A stretch of DNA of 64,000 nt from Hyphomonadaceae bacterium. Lineage in GTDB: Bacteria; Pseudomonadota; Alphaproteobacteria; Caulobacterales; Hyphomonadaceae. The number at the start of each line of letters is the position of its first letter. The first letter of the stretch is position 1. A model generated the notes under the pieces. It was not told where the DNA came from. It ran no database searches and worked only from the letters and a program-made list of their open reading frames with translations. The DNA lies in the NCBI GenBank assembly GCA_016714495.1, contig JADKDU010000004.1:281708-345707 (forward strand), read 5' to 3'. This document shows positions 44,274 to 53,400 of this stretch, piece by piece. Made by a program: the position numbers and the translations under genes.

Positions 44274-44291
44274 GTTTAAGGCAGTTTTAGC
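44274..44291 (-). promoter_or_regulatory. third copy of the response-regulator box
   Basis: GTTTAAGGCAGTTTTAGC on the plus strand matches 55139-55156 at 17 of 18 positions. Read on the minus strand it gives a TAAAA-CTG-CCTTAA arrangement pointing toward the lipoprotein gene at 43522-44196. Confidence 0.55.
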
Positions 44292-44406
44292 GGCCAGGGA
44301 CCGCTTGCCGACGCGCTTCAGCCCAGCTCGGTCGATCGAGGCCGCCACCATCGGCAGCGATGACCAGCCGTGACCGTTCGAAGACGCGGACGCTGTCGGC
44401 GTGAGT

Positions 44407-44450
44407 GCTAGCGCGTGATTGTGTAGAGCGGTGATCAAGATGCTGTTCTC
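44407..44450 (-). pseudogene. short DUF1259-like remnant
   Basis: On the minus strand the bases read ENSILITALHNHALA, which resembles the DUF1259 signature seen in this window as GIEVTALHNHML and IQITAIHNHLL. The match is about 15 residues, and the flanking codons do not continue the family, so this would be a leftover of a second DUF1259 copy fused to the LysR remnant. The short length keeps confidence low. Confidence 0.3.
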
Positions 44451-44478
44451 GACGAGGAGCCTCGGCGGCCAAGGGTAG

Positions 44479-44697
44479 TTAGGCGGGACCAGCTTCTGTC
44501 AGCGCGAGCGTGCGGCTGGTGCAGGTGAAGAGCGAGGTTGCAAAACGTGTCTGCAGCTCACGCACGCCATGGCTGATGGCGCTCCGAGTGACATTCGGTT
44601 CCTCAGCGGGCCAGGTAAAGCTCGATAGCCGCGCCGCGGCCTCGAAGGCTCGCACCGAACTCAGTGCCGGCGGCGTCCAGATCCCCGACAAGCCCAC
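44479..44697 (-). pseudogene. LysR-family regulator, N-terminal fragment
   Basis: The 72-residue frame contains SSVRAFEAAARLSSFTWPAE, then EPNVTRSAISHGVRELQTRF and LFTCTSRTLALTEAGPA. This is the winged-helix N-terminus of a LysR regulator of GcvA type. It stops after the first wing, so the ligand-binding domain (over 200 residues) is missing. It is divergent from the superoxide dismutase gene at 44884 and may be what remains of that module's regulator. Confidence 0.65.
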
Positions 44698-44883
44698 CCA
44701 TGAGCATCGCTCATATGCACATTAGAAAAGTCAATTTGGAATGCAATACACGCCGTCGCATCCATGAGCATAGTCTCCATGCTACGGGGCGTGTCACAAG
44801 GATAAAGCTGACGCATCCTGAACGTAGGATTGGAACACGGCTTGGAAGCTCGATGGCTTTCGGCCGTTTGAGGGAGACACGTC

Positions 44884-45588
44884 ATGACTGCAGAGATCGA
44901 TCGCCGTGCCGCACTTGGTCTCGCCCTGACGGCGGGAGCGATGCTGGCGACCCAGGGATGCGCGAGCGCACAGCAGCCAGCGGCTGCATCAACGAGGGGC
45001 TATCAGCCCAAACCCTTGCCGTTTGATCCAAAGACCATTCCCGGGCTGTCGGAGAAGATTCTCGTCAGCCACCACGACAACAACTATGTCGGCGCCGTCA
45101 CGCGGCTCGGCGCCATCGAGGCGCAGGTTGCGCAGCTTGATCCGGCGGCCCCTGGTTTCATGTTCAACGGGCTGAAGCGCGAGGAATTGCTCGCGATGAA
45201 TTCGATGATTCTGCACGAGCTCTACTTCGCCTCGCTCGGCAAGGGCGGAAGCAAGGCGGGTACGCCGCTGGCAACGCAAATCGAAAAGGATTTCGGTAGC
45301 CAGCAGAAATGGCGCGATCAGTTCGTCGCCATGGGCAAGGCGCTCGGCGGCGGATCGGGCTGGGTCCTGCTCACCTGGTCGCCGCGCGCGGGCAAGCTGG
45401 TCAATCAGTGGGCCGCCGATCACACCATGACGGTCGCGGACGGGCGCGGCCTGATCGCTCTCGATATGTATGAGCACGCCTATCACATGGATTTTGGCGC
45501 CAAGGCGGCCGCTTATGTCGACGCCTATATGGGCGCGCTCGACTGGGCCAATGCAGACCGGGAGTTCGCCAAGGCCGGGGCTTCGTGA
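44884..45588 (+). CDS. exported Fe/Mn superoxide dismutase (ChrC-like)
   Basis: GGGAG precedes the ATG. The N-terminus MTAEIDRRAALGLALTAGA has a twin-arginine-like pair followed by a hydrophobic stretch and CASA, so the 234-residue enzyme is probably exported. Metal ligands lie in VSHHDNNYVGAV, MILHELYFAS and ALDMYEHAYHMDF, and GGSGWVLLTW is the usual core. It overlaps chrA by four bases. A Fe-SOD beside ChrA matches the ChrC-ChrA pairing of chromate resistance operons, where it would remove superoxide made during chromate reduction. Confidence 0.85.
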   Translation: MTAEIDRRAALGLALTAGAMLATQGCASAQQPAAASTRGYQPKPLPFDPKTIPGLSEKILVSHHDNNYVGAVTRLGAIEAQVAQLDPAAPGFMFNGLKREELLAMNSMILHELYFASLGKGGSKAGTPLATQIEKDFGSQQKWRDQFVAMGKALGGGSGWVLLTWSPRAGKLVNQWAADHTMTVADGRGLIALDMYEHAYHMDFGAKAAAYVDAYMGALDWANADREFAKAGAS

Positions 45589-46889
45589 CAGTCGGCGTTC
45601 GCCCAACACTGCGCGAACTGACGACGGTTTCGTTCAAGGTCGGATGCCTGGGCTTCGGTGGGCCTGCGGGGCAGATCGCTCTGATGCATCGCATTTTTGT
45701 CGACGAGAAGAAGTGGATCGATGAGGAGCGGTATCTTCACGCGCTCAGCTACTGCACCCTGTTGCCAGGGCCAGAGGCGCAGCAGCTCGCAACCTATGTG
45801 GGCTGGCTCCTGCATGGCGTGAAGGGAGGCGTTACTGCCGGGGCGCTTTTCGTGCTGCCCGGCGCGGTCGTCGTTTTTGCGTTATCCTGGGTCTATATCA
45901 CAGCGGGACAGCAACCATTCGTGGCGGCGGCATTCTTCGGCATCAAGGCGGCCGTGTTCGCCCTGGTGCTCGAGGCGATGATCCGCATCGGCAAGCGCGC
46001 GCTCAAGGGTCCGGCGGCTTGGCCGATCGCCATCTCGGCGTTTCTGGCACTGCTCGTATGGAGAGTGCCATTTCCGATTGTGATTGTTGCCGCGGGTATG
46101 GTCGGCCTTGCAAGCGCCGCTGGCAAGCGGTGTGGCGCGAGGGCTCAGATTGAAGGCATCGCGACCCAGTCGCCGCCCGCTTGGCGCGCGATCATCACGG
46201 CGGGCGCTTGGGGCGCCGCCTGGCTTGCGCCGCTGGGTCTATCCTACCTGACCCTCGGGCCTGCTCACGTCCTGACACGTGTGGGCCAACTCTTCTCCAC
46301 ACTCGCCGTCGTCACGTTCGGCGGCGCCTACGCGACGCTTGCCTTCCTGAAGCAGGAGGCTGTCGAAGTTCATGGCTGGCTGACGGGCGGCCAGATGATC
46401 GACGGCCTGGGCCTAGCTGAAACAACGCCCGGGCCCCTTGTGCTGGTCAACGAGTTTGTCGGCTTTATAGCTGGGTGGCAGGGCGGCGGAGGACTCGCAC
46501 TTGCGACGCTCTGCGCGCTCATGGCGGCCTGGTGCACTTTCGCGCCCTCTTTCGTGTGGATTTTCGCGGGCGCTCCCTTCGCCGAGCGCCTGAGATCCAA
46601 CCGCTGGGCCAATGCCGCTTTGAAAGCGATCACGGCGGCGGTCCTTGGCGTCATTGCCAATCTCGCGCTGTGGTTCGCCTTACATGTCGTCTTCGGGGAA
46701 GTGGGCGCTGTGCGCCTGCCATTCGCAGCGGAGCTTCCCTTGCCGAGCTGGTCCTCGTTTCAGGTAGCCGCAGCGCTGATGTGCGCCATCGCTGCTCTGG
46801 CGTTGCTTCGGTTCAAAGTTGGCGTGATCACGCTGATCCTGGGTTCAGCCATATGTGGCGTCGCTGTTCGCATCGTGGGGCTGGCGTGA
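45585..46889 (+). CDS. chrA: chromate transporter ChrA
   Basis: ChrA is a proton-motive-force driven exporter of chromate in the inner membrane. The 434-residue protein, starting at GTG 45585, has two homologous CHR halves. The first begins LGFGGPAGQIALMHRIFVDE with SYCTLLPGPEAQQLATYVGW. The second has VVTFGGAYATLAFLKQEAV and GLGLAETTPGPLVLVNEFVG. About ten membrane segments are visible. The length and both signatures are complete. It is coupled to the upstream SOD gene by a 4-base overlap. Confidence 0.92.
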   Translation: MTVGVRPTLRELTTVSFKVGCLGFGGPAGQIALMHRIFVDEKKWIDEERYLHALSYCTLLPGPEAQQLATYVGWLLHGVKGGVTAGALFVLPGAVVVFALSWVYITAGQQPFVAAAFFGIKAAVFALVLEAMIRIGKRALKGPAAWPIAISAFLALLVWRVPFPIVIVAAGMVGLASAAGKRCGARAQIEGIATQSPPAWRAIITAGAWGAAWLAPLGLSYLTLGPAHVLTRVGQLFSTLAVVTFGGAYATLAFLKQEAVEVHGWLTGGQMIDGLGLAETTPGPLVLVNEFVGFIAGWQGGGGLALATLCALMAAWCTFAPSFVWIFAGAPFAERLRSNRWANAALKAITAAVLGVIANLALWFALHVVFGEVGAVRLPFAAELPLPSWSSFQVAAALMCAIAALALLRFKVGVITLILGSAICGVAVRIVGLA

Positions 46890-46927
46890 GAAAAAGCGGA
46901 TATTCCGTGCCGGCGCCTCTCGAAAGA

Positions 46928-47161
46928 TCACGAGGTGTTTCGGACCAGCGCGACCGCGTCACGTGGGTCGTGGGTCACGCACAGAGTCGGCAGTCGTCGC
47001 TCCTCGACCAAGCCCTCCCAAAGCACCAAGGTTTCGCGTTTGAGCAGGATGTAGAGGCTCGTGAACGGCTCATCGAGGAGAACTGCCGCCGGGTGGAGCA
47101 TCAGGTCGCTGGCGATGGCACGCGCTGGCGCTGGCGAAGATGAGTACTGGCAAGTTACCAC
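46928..47161 (-). pseudogene. ABC-transporter ATPase fragment
   Basis: The 77-residue frame reads ARAIASDLMLHPAAVLLDEP, then FTSLYILLKRETLV and VTHDPRDAVALV. This is the Walker B and switch region of an iron-type ABC ATPase. It closely resembles the same part of the complete ATPase at 49320-50039 (PAALLLDEPFASLDIMLKQE). The P-loop and start are absent. It is probably the residue of a second copy of that transporter operon. Confidence 0.65.
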
Positions 47162-47314
47162 CCGACGGTGACCATCGTTCCCCTGGGAGAACAGGCGTCA
47201 CTTTCACCGAGTGGCCTGTTGCCCCAAGCGCATGTCGTGTTGGTCTGATCTGGATCAAGAGCTTACTTCTCGACGTAGGTCACTTTTCACGAGCGCTTTT
47301 TTGAGGTGACCGCC

Positions 47315-48319
47315 ATGTCCGTCGTTATCGACCGCCGAGCTGCGTTAGCCTCGTTTGGTGTGGGCGCAGCAGTTTCGGCACTTTCGGGTTGCGTTTCATC
47401 GACAGCCGCCAAGCGCATTCCCGATGCCCAAGGAAAGCTCTACGTGACCTCCTGGTTTGGCGGAGCGATTCACGTTGTGGACCTAGCTCGCGGCGAGGCG
47501 GTCAGAACCATCCCCGTGGGCGTCCACAATCACAACGTGTTTCTCAGTCCCGACAAAAAGGCTGCGTGGGTCGCCAACAACAACAATGGCACGGTTTCGG
47601 TGATCGATACCTCGAAAGACTCTGTGATCGCCACCATTTCCGTCGGTGTCGGACCTCGCCACACCTATTTCAGCCCCGATGGGGCGATCGCCTATGTAAC
47701 GCTGGAATTCGAGAACGCGATTGCCGAGGTCGATGTTGCGACACATGCCGTACGGCGCAAACTTGCCGTCGGACATATGCCTCACTTTCCGATAGTCGTC
47801 GGCGATCGGCTCTATGTCACAAATTTTGGTGGAGCATCGGTTGCCGTCATCGACCGCGCCTCCGGCAGCATGGCAGGACATATTCCAACCGGCATTGGTC
47901 CTCTCGGAGCAGGTGCAACACGGGACGGGCGCTTTGTCCTGGTTGCGTGCCACAACGCTAACGAGGTTGCGGTCATTGATGTGGCAGCGGGAAAGCTCGA
48001 CGGCGTAGTAAAGACCGACGCCGGACCCGTCCAGGTCACCGTTACGCCCGATCAGCAATCCGCGTATGTCGCTAATGACGGGGCGGGAACGGTGCAGAAG
48101 ATCGACTTGGCTTCGCGAAAGGTCATCTCGACTATTCCAATTGGATCAACCGCCGGATCGCACGGCGTTGCCTTTTCGACGGCGCATGGCCTGCTCTTCA
48201 TCACGAATACCGGACGAGGCACGGTCTCAGCGATCGACATGGTACGCGATGAGATAGTTGGCGAATACGCGGTTGGACCAGCACCGGAAGGGATAGCGGT
48301 CCTGCCGCAGTCCGCTTGA
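47315..48319 (+). CDS. exported YVTN-type beta-propeller protein
   Basis: The start at 47315 follows GAGG by eight bases and gives MSVVIDRRAALASFGVGAA, a twin-arginine-like signal with a lipobox-like LSGC. The 334-residue mature part is built of repeats such as AAWVANNNNGTVSVIDTSKD, IAYVTLEFENAIAEVDVATH and SAYVANDGAGTVQKIDLASR, a seven-bladed propeller of the YVTN family. Such proteins are often surface or periplasmic metal or redox-cofactor-associated proteins; a precise role is not known. It sits between chrA and an outer-membrane-like gene. Confidence 0.8.
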   Translation: MSVVIDRRAALASFGVGAAVSALSGCVSSTAAKRIPDAQGKLYVTSWFGGAIHVVDLARGEAVRTIPVGVHNHNVFLSPDKKAAWVANNNNGTVSVIDTSKDSVIATISVGVGPRHTYFSPDGAIAYVTLEFENAIAEVDVATHAVRRKLAVGHMPHFPIVVGDRLYVTNFGGASVAVIDRASGSMAGHIPTGIGPLGAGATRDGRFVLVACHNANEVAVIDVAAGKLDGVVKTDAGPVQVTVTPDQQSAYVANDGAGTVQKIDLASRKVISTIPIGSTAGSHGVAFSTAHGLLFITNTGRGTVSAIDMVRDEIVGEYAVGPAPEGIAVLPQSA

Positions 48320-48338
48320 CTCACGAACCAGCTAACCG

Positions 48339-49262
48339 ATGACGAGGCGCGTCAGTCCGGCGAAGGCGCGGGCTGCGGTGGCGGCCGGTAACTCAAGATT
48401 CGGATTGTCGAGCAACCCGAGCGCATCCTATCCTGCAGCTCCGATGCGCAACATTTTCAGCCAACGAAGCGCCAAATTCGAGGCCATCGATGGCAGCCGC
48501 TCGCCAGCAGCGATAACACGCCGCCGACGCGATGGCGTCGTTCAAGCAAGGCAGCTGGCCGGCGCAGTTGTTCTAGCCTCGACTTGTGTTTTTCCGAACG
48601 AGGCGCTTGCAAAGCGGCCATACAAGTCAACCGATGCTGACGTAGTACGAGCTAGAGAATTTGAACTCGAAGTGGGCCTTCTCACTGTCGAGCGCATGTC
48701 GCATGAATCGACCTATATCGCCCCGAGCATCGTGCTGAACTACGGTTTAAGCGATCGTCTTGAGCTTGTTGGCGAGTTTGATCTTGAGAAATCCGCCGAC
48801 GAGTCCTGGGAGATCGCCGAACCAGGACTTTTCCTCAAATGGCTTCTGGCCGAGGGCGCCCTTCAGGGGCGGACCGGCGTGAGTTTTGCGCTGGAAGCTG
48901 GTGCGCTCTTGCCTTTGAACAGCGCTGATGACCGCCTCGGCGGCGAGGCTCTCTTTATTGCCAGCGTGAACCTTGAAGGCATCGCCATCCATGCCAATCT
49001 CGGCGGCGGCGTTGACCGTGCCGGTGACAGGTTCTGGACCTGGGGCGTGATCGGAGAACTTCCAATGTCAAGCGCGCTCACGCTTGCGACGGAAATCGCT
49101 GGCGAGCACGCCGATGGCGCAAGTCCAGAGCGCTCGGTCCTTATGGGCGTTATCTACCAGCCGGAAGGTTCATCAATCCTGCTCGACGTGGCCGCTCGCC
49201 ACGGCCTCACAAGTGCGTCCGCTGATTGGGAGATCACGCTCGGGCTCACCGCAAACTTCTGA
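48339..49262 (+). CDS. probable outer-membrane beta-barrel protein
   Basis: The protein has an unusual basic N-terminal leader of about 70 residues, then AGAVVLASTCVFPNEALA, a likely signal core. A run of alternating hydrophobic strands follows (ELEVGLLTVERMSHESTYIA, TGVSFALEAGALLPLNS, EITLGLTANF at the end) and it finishes in Phe, typical of outer-membrane barrels. The start is uncertain: 48339 gives 307 residues, and the next ATG at 48444 is possible. It starts 20 bases after the propeller gene and is probably co-transcribed. Confidence 0.6.
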   Translation: MTRRVSPAKARAAVAAGNSRFGLSSNPSASYPAAPMRNIFSQRSAKFEAIDGSRSPAAITRRRRDGVVQARQLAGAVVLASTCVFPNEALAKRPYKSTDADVVRAREFELEVGLLTVERMSHESTYIAPSIVLNYGLSDRLELVGEFDLEKSADESWEIAEPGLFLKWLLAEGALQGRTGVSFALEAGALLPLNSADDRLGGEALFIASVNLEGIAIHANLGGGVDRAGDRFWTWGVIGELPMSSALTLATEIAGEHADGASPERSVLMGVIYQPEGSSILLDVAARHGLTSASADWEITLGLTANF

Positions 49263-49319
49263 CGTAGGCAAGACCGAAGCGCGTTGTTGCGGGGCGCGCC
49301 TGGTGCTTCACAAGTTCCC

Positions 49320-50039
49320 TCACGCCCCGCACGCGAACGCCTCGGCAAATGGCGTCGCAGGCGCGCGAGCGACGTCCGCAAGCGTTCCTTGCTGTGCGAT
49401 GCGGCGCCCCTCGATGATCAAGACGCGTTCGGCCAGCACGGCGGCGTCGCGCGGATCGTGCGTCACCACGATGGTCGGAACGCGCCGCTCCTTGAACAGG
49501 CACGCCAACAGCGTGATGATCTCCTGCTTCAGCATGATGTCGAGGCTGGCGAAAGGTTCGTCGAGAAGAAGTGCGGCCGGATCGAGCACGAGGGCGCGGG
49601 CGATGGCGACACGCTGGCGCTCGCCGCCGGAAAGCTCGCCGGGGCGCTTGCCGCCCTTGCCGTCCAGGCCGACGCTGGTGAGGGCGACTGCGATCCGACG
49701 CTCGCGCTCGTCCTTGGCGACGCCCCGCGCTCTAAGGCCGAAAGCGAGATTGCCGTGCGCAGAAAGATGTGGCCACAGCGCCAGGTCTTGGAACACCATG
49801 GCGACGTTGCGATCCTCGGGCGGGACGAGCGACCGGCCGGGCGTGCTCATCAGACGCCCGCCGATCCTGACTTCGCCTTCCGAAGGAGTCTCAAGTCCGA
49901 GCAACGCACGGAGCAGCGTCGTCTTTCCTGAGCCCGACGGCCCCGCCAGAGCGACGACTTCATCGCCGATCGAGAAGCTCACGCGATCCAAGATGGCGGT
50001 CTCCCCCCGGCGGACGCTGACATCGCGCATTTCGATCAT
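49320..50039 (-). CDS. ABC transporter ATPase, iron (FbpC) type
   Basis: The 239-residue ATPase has the Walker A loop AGPSGSGKTTLLRALLGLE, the Q-loop region NVAMVFQDLALWPHLS and the signature LSGGERQRVAIARALVL. Walker B is ALLLDEPFASLD, followed by VTHDPRDAAVLAER. It energises uptake by the permease encoded just upstream, with which it overlaps by four bases. It lacks the extra C-terminal regulatory domain found in full-length FbpC, so it is a short version. Ferric iron is the likely cargo by similarity of the three-gene set. Confidence 0.85.
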   Translation of the reverse strand: MIEMRDVSVRRGETAILDRVSFSIGDEVVALAGPSGSGKTTLLRALLGLETPSEGEVRIGGRLMSTPGRSLVPPEDRNVAMVFQDLALWPHLSAHGNLAFGLRARGVAKDERERRIAVALTSVGLDGKGGKRPGELSGGERQRVAIARALVLDPAALLLDEPFASLDIMLKQEIITLLACLFKERRVPTIVVTHDPRDAAVLAERVLIIEGRRIAQQGTLADVARAPATPFAEAFACGA

Positions 50040-51599
50040 GCGCCGCTCCTTGGACGCAGCAGAAGCCAGCCCACGCTGGCGGCGGCGAAAGTGATGAGCA
50101 CATGCAGGCCCGCGAGCGCGGAGACGACGCCCGGCGGCCCGTTTGCCTCCAGCGTGAAGATGCGCGCGGTGAGAGGCTCGCCGCCAGGCGGGTAGAGCAG
50201 GACGGCGGTCTCAAGATCGCGGAGGCTGAAGACGAGCGCGAGCGCGAACGCCCCGAACATGGAGCGCGGCGCCATTCCAAGATGAAGCCAAAGTCTTGCG
50301 AGATATCCTGCCCCGATCGTTCGGGCCGCATCGTCGAGCGAACGCGGCAACTGCGCCATAGCGGCGGCGATCGTGCGCGTCGCCAGTACGCTGTAGCGGG
50401 CGACATAGGCGACAACGAGAATGCCGACACTCGAATAGAGCCAATTGGTCGCTGCATGATTCCAGGCGAAGGCGATGCCGACGCCGAGGATGGCCGCCGG
50501 CAAAATGAATGCGAGGGCGGCCACGGGGTCGAGCCATCGCCCGGTCGCGTGCCCATGCGCCAGCGAGAAACCTAGCACGACGCCCACCGCCGTCATCAGC
50601 GCGGCGGCAAGCGAGCTTGCCAGCAAGGTGTTCACCGGTGCGTCGCCAATCCAGCGCGGCGCCTCCGCGAAGCCGCCATTCAAGGCCCCATGGAAGAGCA
50701 GCGTTGCAATGGGCGCAATCGAGACGCTTGCGGCAACGAGGCCAACGCCAAGCATCCATGGGCGAAAGGCGAAGAGCGGCGCGCGGGCACGAAGGCCGCC
50801 GCCAAGCGCTGCGATGGCGCGCCTGCCGGCGAGGCGCTGCTCGAACCAAGCCAGTGCGGCGGTCAGCGCCACGAGCGGCAGCGCCAGCGCCGCAGCCTCG
50901 CCCGGCGCGAAATCCATGCCGCCCAAACGGGAGAACACTAGCGCCGGATAGACGTCCACGCGCAGAAACATGGGTGTGCCGAGTTCCGAGAAAGCGAGCA
51001 CGAAGACAATGACGCCAGCGAGCACGATCGCTGGCGCGGCAGAGGGTGCGACGACGAAGGCGGCTGCGCGCCAAGGCCCGCCGGCGATGCGCGCGGCTTC
51101 CTCAAGCGACGCGTCCACGCCGCGCGCGCCGATGGCGGTGAGCGCAGTCACCGCAGGAAGAAAGCAGCCGGTCAGCGCGAGTACGCAGCCCAGTTCGCTG
51201 AAGAGAATCTGAGCCGACGCAGGCCCGCCAAGATAGCCTTCGCGTCCGAATAGATGAAACCAGCCCAGCGTCGGCAGGAAGGGCGACAGGAAGAAAACAG
51301 AGAGATGCGCGGCGAGCAAAATACCTTGAAAGGGAAACTGCGCGCGCGCGAACAGTATTCCAAGCGGAACGCCGACTCCAAGCGCGAGCACCGTTACGAC
51401 TCCCGAAAGCGCGAGCGAGCGCAGCAAGAGCCCCAAGTCTGACCTGCTGCGAAGGCGCGAACATGTCCATGGCGTCGGTGATTTGGCCAAAGGTCGCGAC
51501 GAGCAGCGGGACCACCGCGACAAGCACGACGGCCGTCGCGCCCGTGACGAAGACCTGCGCCTGCCAGCGACCGGGGGCCGCAATCAAAGGCCGACCCAT
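50036..51599 (-). pseudogene. ABC transporter permease, iron (FbpB) type, one frameshift
   Basis: The gene starts at ATG 51599 (MGRPLIAAPGRWQAQVF) and overlaps the end of the binding-protein gene. One extra base near 51440 shifts the frame; joined, the protein is about 520 residues. It holds two permease domains with about twelve membrane helices and EAA-type loops: SLEEAARIAGGPWRAAAFVV and SLDDAARTIGAGYLARLWL. This two-domain form is typical of FbpB. The rest of the operon layout is normal, so the shift may be a sequence error. Confidence 0.75.
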
Positions 51600-52598
51600 T
51601 GGCGCAGCCAGTCCTGTTGCGCCTCGATTTGATCGGCTACGCGCGCATAATCGACTTGCATGGCGCGCAGGTCTGACACAGGACGCACATTGGACGGTGT
51701 CGGAACGCCTGGGCGCAGGGCATGTGCGCCGCGCTTTCGGCCATCTGACGTTCGACCTCAGCCGACAAGAGATAGTCGACAAGCGCCCGCCCGGTGGTCG
51801 AGCGCGGCGCGCCGCGCATCAGCGTGACGGAGGTGGGCATGACGAGCACGCCAAGATCGTCTTGGTCCGGATAGACGACAGAGACGCTTGCTCCTGCCCT
51901 TAGTGCTTCGTTCGCATCGTCTGTATCGGTGAGGCCGAAGGCGACTTCGCCCGCGACCACAAGCCGCCTCACTTCGCCATTGCTGCTCGCGATGCGGACT
52001 TCGTTGCTCTTGAGTTCCGTCAGGAACGCGCGCATGGCCTCCTCCCCCCAAGCGGAGGCGAGCGCTGCGACGTGCATGGTAGTCGTGCCAAAGAGTGGGT
52101 TCGCGACAACGGTCTGGCCGCGCCAGCCGCATCGGCAAGGTCTCTAAGGCCTCGCGGCGTCTCGTTCTCGGGAACGCGCTCCTTGTTCACCAGCAGGACA
52201 CGCGCGCGCGCCGCAAAACCGGTCCAGGCCCCGTCGGCTGCTTTGAAAGCGTCCGGCAGACCGGCGCTCTGCGGCGACACGTAGGGTTCGACCAGACTGC
52301 GCCGGATGAGCTGGAACGGGCGCACCGGATCGCCGGACCAGAACACGTCCGCCTGCGGGTTTTGCGCCTCGGCGATCAGGCGGTTGAGGACGCCGGTGCT
52401 CTTGGTCTCCTCGGTATCGTAGACCGCACGGACCCGGATGCCGGACTGGCGTTCAAAAGCCTGGAACACCGGCTCCGAAAAGACTTGGTCGACGGATGTG
52501 TAAGCGACCACGTCTTGAGCTGACTGCGAACAACCCGCCAGACCCAGCGGTGCCACTGCAGCGGCGCCGGAGAGCGCAAGCAGGCTACGTCGGTTCAT
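51584..52598 (-). pseudogene. iron-type ABC substrate-binding protein (FbpA-like), two frameshifts
   Basis: GGGAGGG precedes ATG 52598. The signal MNRRSLLALSGAAAVAPLGL ends in a lipobox Cys. The mature part has VVAYTSVDQVFSEPVFQAFE, ADVFWSGDPVRPFQLI and VAFGLTDTDDANEAL, as in FbpA-like proteins. Single missing bases near 52130 and 51705 break the frame; corrected, the protein has about 338 residues and ends QQDWLRQWVGL at 51584. It should capture ferric iron in the periplasm for the permease encoded directly downstream. Confidence 0.75.
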
Positions 52599-52645
52599 GG
52601 CCACCCTCCCTAACGCTCGTGGATGCGCTGGAAGGCTCACGGCCA

Positions 52646-53386
52646 TCAAAGCGGGTCCACACGCAGATCGTCGAAATACGTCACCGAGTCGGCCTTGGTC
52701 CAAACCCCGACGCGTCCAGCGTCGGCAAATGTACGGTCACGATGATCGATCACGCGTTGTCCATCCCAAGTGACCTGCAGGCGATCGCCCTGAACCTCCA
52801 GCTGAAGGGTGTGCCAGGCATTGGGCGTAACAGCGCCGCTCCAGCTCGCGATCTCGCGTCGGTTTCCGTTTTTCATGACATAAAGACGGACATTGTCTTC
52901 GAGCGCGTTGGCGCGCGTCACGAAATAGTTGTTTTCGTCACGATAGCGGGCGACCAGACCGCACGCCTGGTCCACCTTGCCGGACACGGCCTTGCACCTG
53001 ACGCTGACACGCGCGTCACGCAGGCTTGGCGCATCGAGCACAGCGACGGGAAAGCGGTTGCCGGTGGTGTCTGCATCGAGTTGCGCCAGCACGTTTGCCC
53101 CACTCGGCGCGCCGCTGTCGGCGCGGACAAGCCACTGCCCGGGCCGGCCGCCGCCCGTGCGGCCGAATAGGAAGCCGGGTGGAGGTGCGTCCACGGCGTC
53201 TTCATCGAATGTGCGTGTCCAATTCATTTGCGTAGACCCCGCGGAGGGTTGGCCGGTCTCTTGAGGCCCAGCCTGAGCGAGAACCTCATCCGACACCGTT
53301 TGGGGTGCGTCTGAGGATGCCGGTCCCACGGGGCTGCAGGCGATGCCGAGCGCGAAAGCAAGAGCGATGAGGGGAAGGATTTTCAT
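52646..53386 (-). CDS. LamG/DUF1080-like lipoprotein
   Basis: AGGAGG eight bases before ATG 53386 fixes the start. The 246-residue protein has a lipoprotein signal MKILPLIALAFALGIAC. After a linker comes a jelly-roll-like domain: NRFPVAVLDAPSLRDARVSV, GLVARYRDENNYFVTRANAL, WHTLQLEVQGDRLQVTWDGQ and DRTFADAGRVGVWTKADS. This is the concanavalin-like fold of DUF1080/LamG proteins that bind sugars or act as glycosidase-type modules. Its role in an operon with SOD and iron transport is not clear. Confidence 0.7.
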   Translation of the reverse strand: MKILPLIALAFALGIACSPVGPASSDAPQTVSDEVLAQAGPQETGQPSAGSTQMNWTRTFDEDAVDAPPPGFLFGRTGGGRPGQWLVRADSGAPSGANVLAQLDADTTGNRFPVAVLDAPSLRDARVSVRCKAVSGKVDQACGLVARYRDENNYFVTRANALEDNVRLYVMKNGNRREIASWSGAVTPNAWHTLQLEVQGDRLQVTWDGQRVIDHRDRTFADAGRVGVWTKADSVTYFDDLRVDPL

Positions 53387-53400
53387 GGCGAAGCCTCCTT

